NCBI GenBank assembly: GCA_002441045.1
Contig: DJWQ01000208.1
Location: 1 to 16,045, forward strand
From: Firmicutes bacterium UBA6226
GTDB lineage: Bacteria; Bacillota_A; Clostridia; Peptostreptococcales; Acidaminobacteraceae
Direction of reading: 5' to 3'
Length of the DNA stretch: 16,045 nucleotides
The position numbers and the translations under genes are program-made. Shown here in pieces: positions 14,817 to 16,045 of the stretch; the stretch's first letter is position 1, and each line of letters starts with the position of its first letter. The notes under the pieces were generated by a model. The model saw only the letters and a list, made by a program, of their open reading frames with translations, did no database searches and had not been told where the DNA came from.

Positions 14817-16045
14817 ATGGCAAGAAAAAAAATAAGCTCCCCCAACGATTCTAACATTGCCAACAAGCAATTGAAGATTCATAATAAATCCGATAAACCT
14901 AATAACATTGTTATTAAACAAAATATGCAAGTTGAAAAATGTCGTGAGCTTGAAGCTGAGTTGCCTCGTTTTTTAGCAGATTATTTTTTATATTTAAGAA
15001 ATTCTGTAGCGATTAGCACCCGCGTTGCATACCTAAGCGATCTTCTTTTCTTTTGTAGATATTTGGTTAATGAACTTAGTTTTGGTGACGGAAAAACCAC
15101 TCAGTCCATTTCAGCTGAATCTTTTTATAATTTAACTGCTAAAGATATTAATCTCTTTCTTGGTGATTATTGTACGCGTTATATTGTAGAAACTGAGCAT
15201 GCTGACTATATTATGGAAAATCACAATCGATCTTTAGCTCGAAAAAGATCTTCTCTGAGCGTACTCTTTAAATTTCTCTATCGTGAGCAACTTATGAGCA
15301 CTAACATTATTGATGGATTTAACCCTATCAAGCTCCCCAAACCCCAACCAGATGCAATAAAAAGGCTTGAAATTGAAGAAATACAAGTTATGCTAAATGC
15401 TGTAGAATCCGGATATGGACTAACTGCAAAAGAACTTCAATACTGGGAAAAAACTAAACTTAGAGACAAAGCAATGCTCGTATTATTCACGACCTACGGA
15501 CTTCGTGTCAGTGAAATTCAGCAACTCAATTTAAGTTCTTTTAATTATACGCGTCAAGAGTTTAAAATATATAGAAAACGCGGTAAAGAAGTTTTAATGC
15601 CACTTAATAAATCAGCTGTAACCGTGTTAAATGATTATATTCATATCGAACGTATTGAACCTTCTATTGAGGAAGATCCCCTCTTTGTCTCTTTACAAGG
15701 GACTAGAATGACAGTTAGAGCCATAAGAGAACTGGTTAAGAAATATACTTCAATTGCAATGCAGACTTCACGCGACAAAGGATATAGTCCACATAAACTT
15801 CGTGCAACCGCGGCATCGACTCTAATACAGTTTGGTTTTTCAATCTATGATGTACAAAATCTTCTAGATCATGATAATGTTACGACCACACAGCTATATT
15901 CTGCGCATCGTAAAAATGCGAAACGGGATGTAATTTCTCAATATGAGCTTTTAGATGAGTTTGAAACCAATGAAATGACTGAACTAACTAACATGTCTTT
16001 AACTATATCTAATGATAAAGATGATAACAATAATAAAAATGATAA
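14817..16045 (+). CDS. Xer-like tyrosine recombinase/integrase, 3' end beyond the window
   Basis: Cuts and rejoins DNA through a 3'-phosphotyrosine intermediate. ATG 14817 follows AAAAAAGGAGGT; 409 codons are visible with no stop. A polar N-terminal tail (1-45) precedes a helical core-binding domain (about 48-165) and the catalytic domain (about 185-375). All catalytic residues are present: Arg230 (YGLRVSE), Lys254, His326 and Arg329 (PHKLR), His352 (LLDHDN) and Tyr361. The spacings (24, 96, 26 and 9 residues) equal those of E. coli XerD R148/K172/H244/H270/Y279. The protein exceeds the roughly 300 residues of XerC/D, with a long N-terminal tail and an acidic, asparagine-rich C-terminal tail that runs off the edge. 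CTT/CTC and CGT codons look commoner than in neighbouring genes (not counted). It is either a chromosomal Xer-type enzyme or the integrase of an element extending right. Confidence 0.9.
   Translation, partial: MARKKISSPNDSNIANKQLKIHNKSDKPNNIVIKQNMQVEKCRELEAELPRFLADYFLYLRNSVAISTRVAYLSDLLFFCRYLVNELSFGDGKTTQSISAESFYNLTAKDINLFLGDYCTRYIVETEHADYIMENHNRSLARKRSSLSVLFKFLYREQLMSTNIIDGFNPIKLPKPQPDAIKRLEIEEIQVMLNAVESGYGLTAKELQYWEKTKLRDKAMLVLFTTYGLRVSEIQQLNLSSFNYTRQEFKIYRKRGKEVLMPLNKSAVTVLNDYIHIERIEPSIEEDPLFVSLQGTRMTVRAIRELVKKYTSIAMQTSRDKGYSPHKLRATAASTLIQFGFSIYDVQNLLDHDNVTTTQLYSAHRKNAKRDVISQYELLDEFETNEMTELTNMSLTISNDKDDNNNKND

Overview
The window is AT-rich DNA with every gene on the + strand. The gene order (M16 peptidase, dut, ftsK, rimO, pgsA, cinA, recA, rny, spoVS) is the conserved housekeeping block of low-GC Gram-positive bacteria. 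Two SpoVS genes, a SpoIIIE/FtsK translocase, Bacillus-type Shine-Dalgarno sites and a GAAC-N4-GTTC LexA box point to a spore-forming Firmicute, most likely a clostridium. I cannot name the genus.

Layout. Positions 1-5742 look like one operon: the 3' end of an M16 peptidase gene, dut, ftsK/spoIIIE, rimO and pgsA, with gaps of 15-29 nt or an overlap, closed by a strong terminator. A diverged 55-bp tandem repeat then leads into cinA. recA follows with two sigma-A promoters and a LexA box, then a terminator. rny has its own promoter and a leader hairpin, then a terminator. Two tandem spoVS paralogues end in a terminator. purB has its own promoter and terminator. A 299-residue alpha/alpha-toroid-like protein of unknown function follows. 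queT, a queuosine-precursor transporter gene, sits behind a pseudoknot leader that looks like a preQ1 riboswitch controlling an intrinsic terminator. After the queT terminator the character changes: an AT-rich stretch holds what looks like a decayed coding sequence with an in-frame 15-bp repeat. It is followed by a Xer-type tyrosine recombinase gene that runs off the right edge.

How the genes work together. The left block serves nucleotide pool hygiene (Dut), chromosome segregation (FtsK), ribosome and tRNA modification (RimO, QueT), phospholipid synthesis (PgsA), DNA repair (RecA), RNA decay (RNase Y), sporulation (SpoVS) and purine synthesis (PurB).

The two most interesting signals are non-coding. 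One is a 36-bp near-palindrome (14757-14792) just upstream of the recombinase start. Its core has the 11-6-11 layout of a dif site and shares AATGTATATT with the centre of E. coli dif as I remember it. The other is the queT leader, where a pseudoknot and a terminator compete for the same G-rich strand. No novel defence or mobile system can be shown. The recombinase with its adjacent dif-like site is the best candidate for something undescribed.
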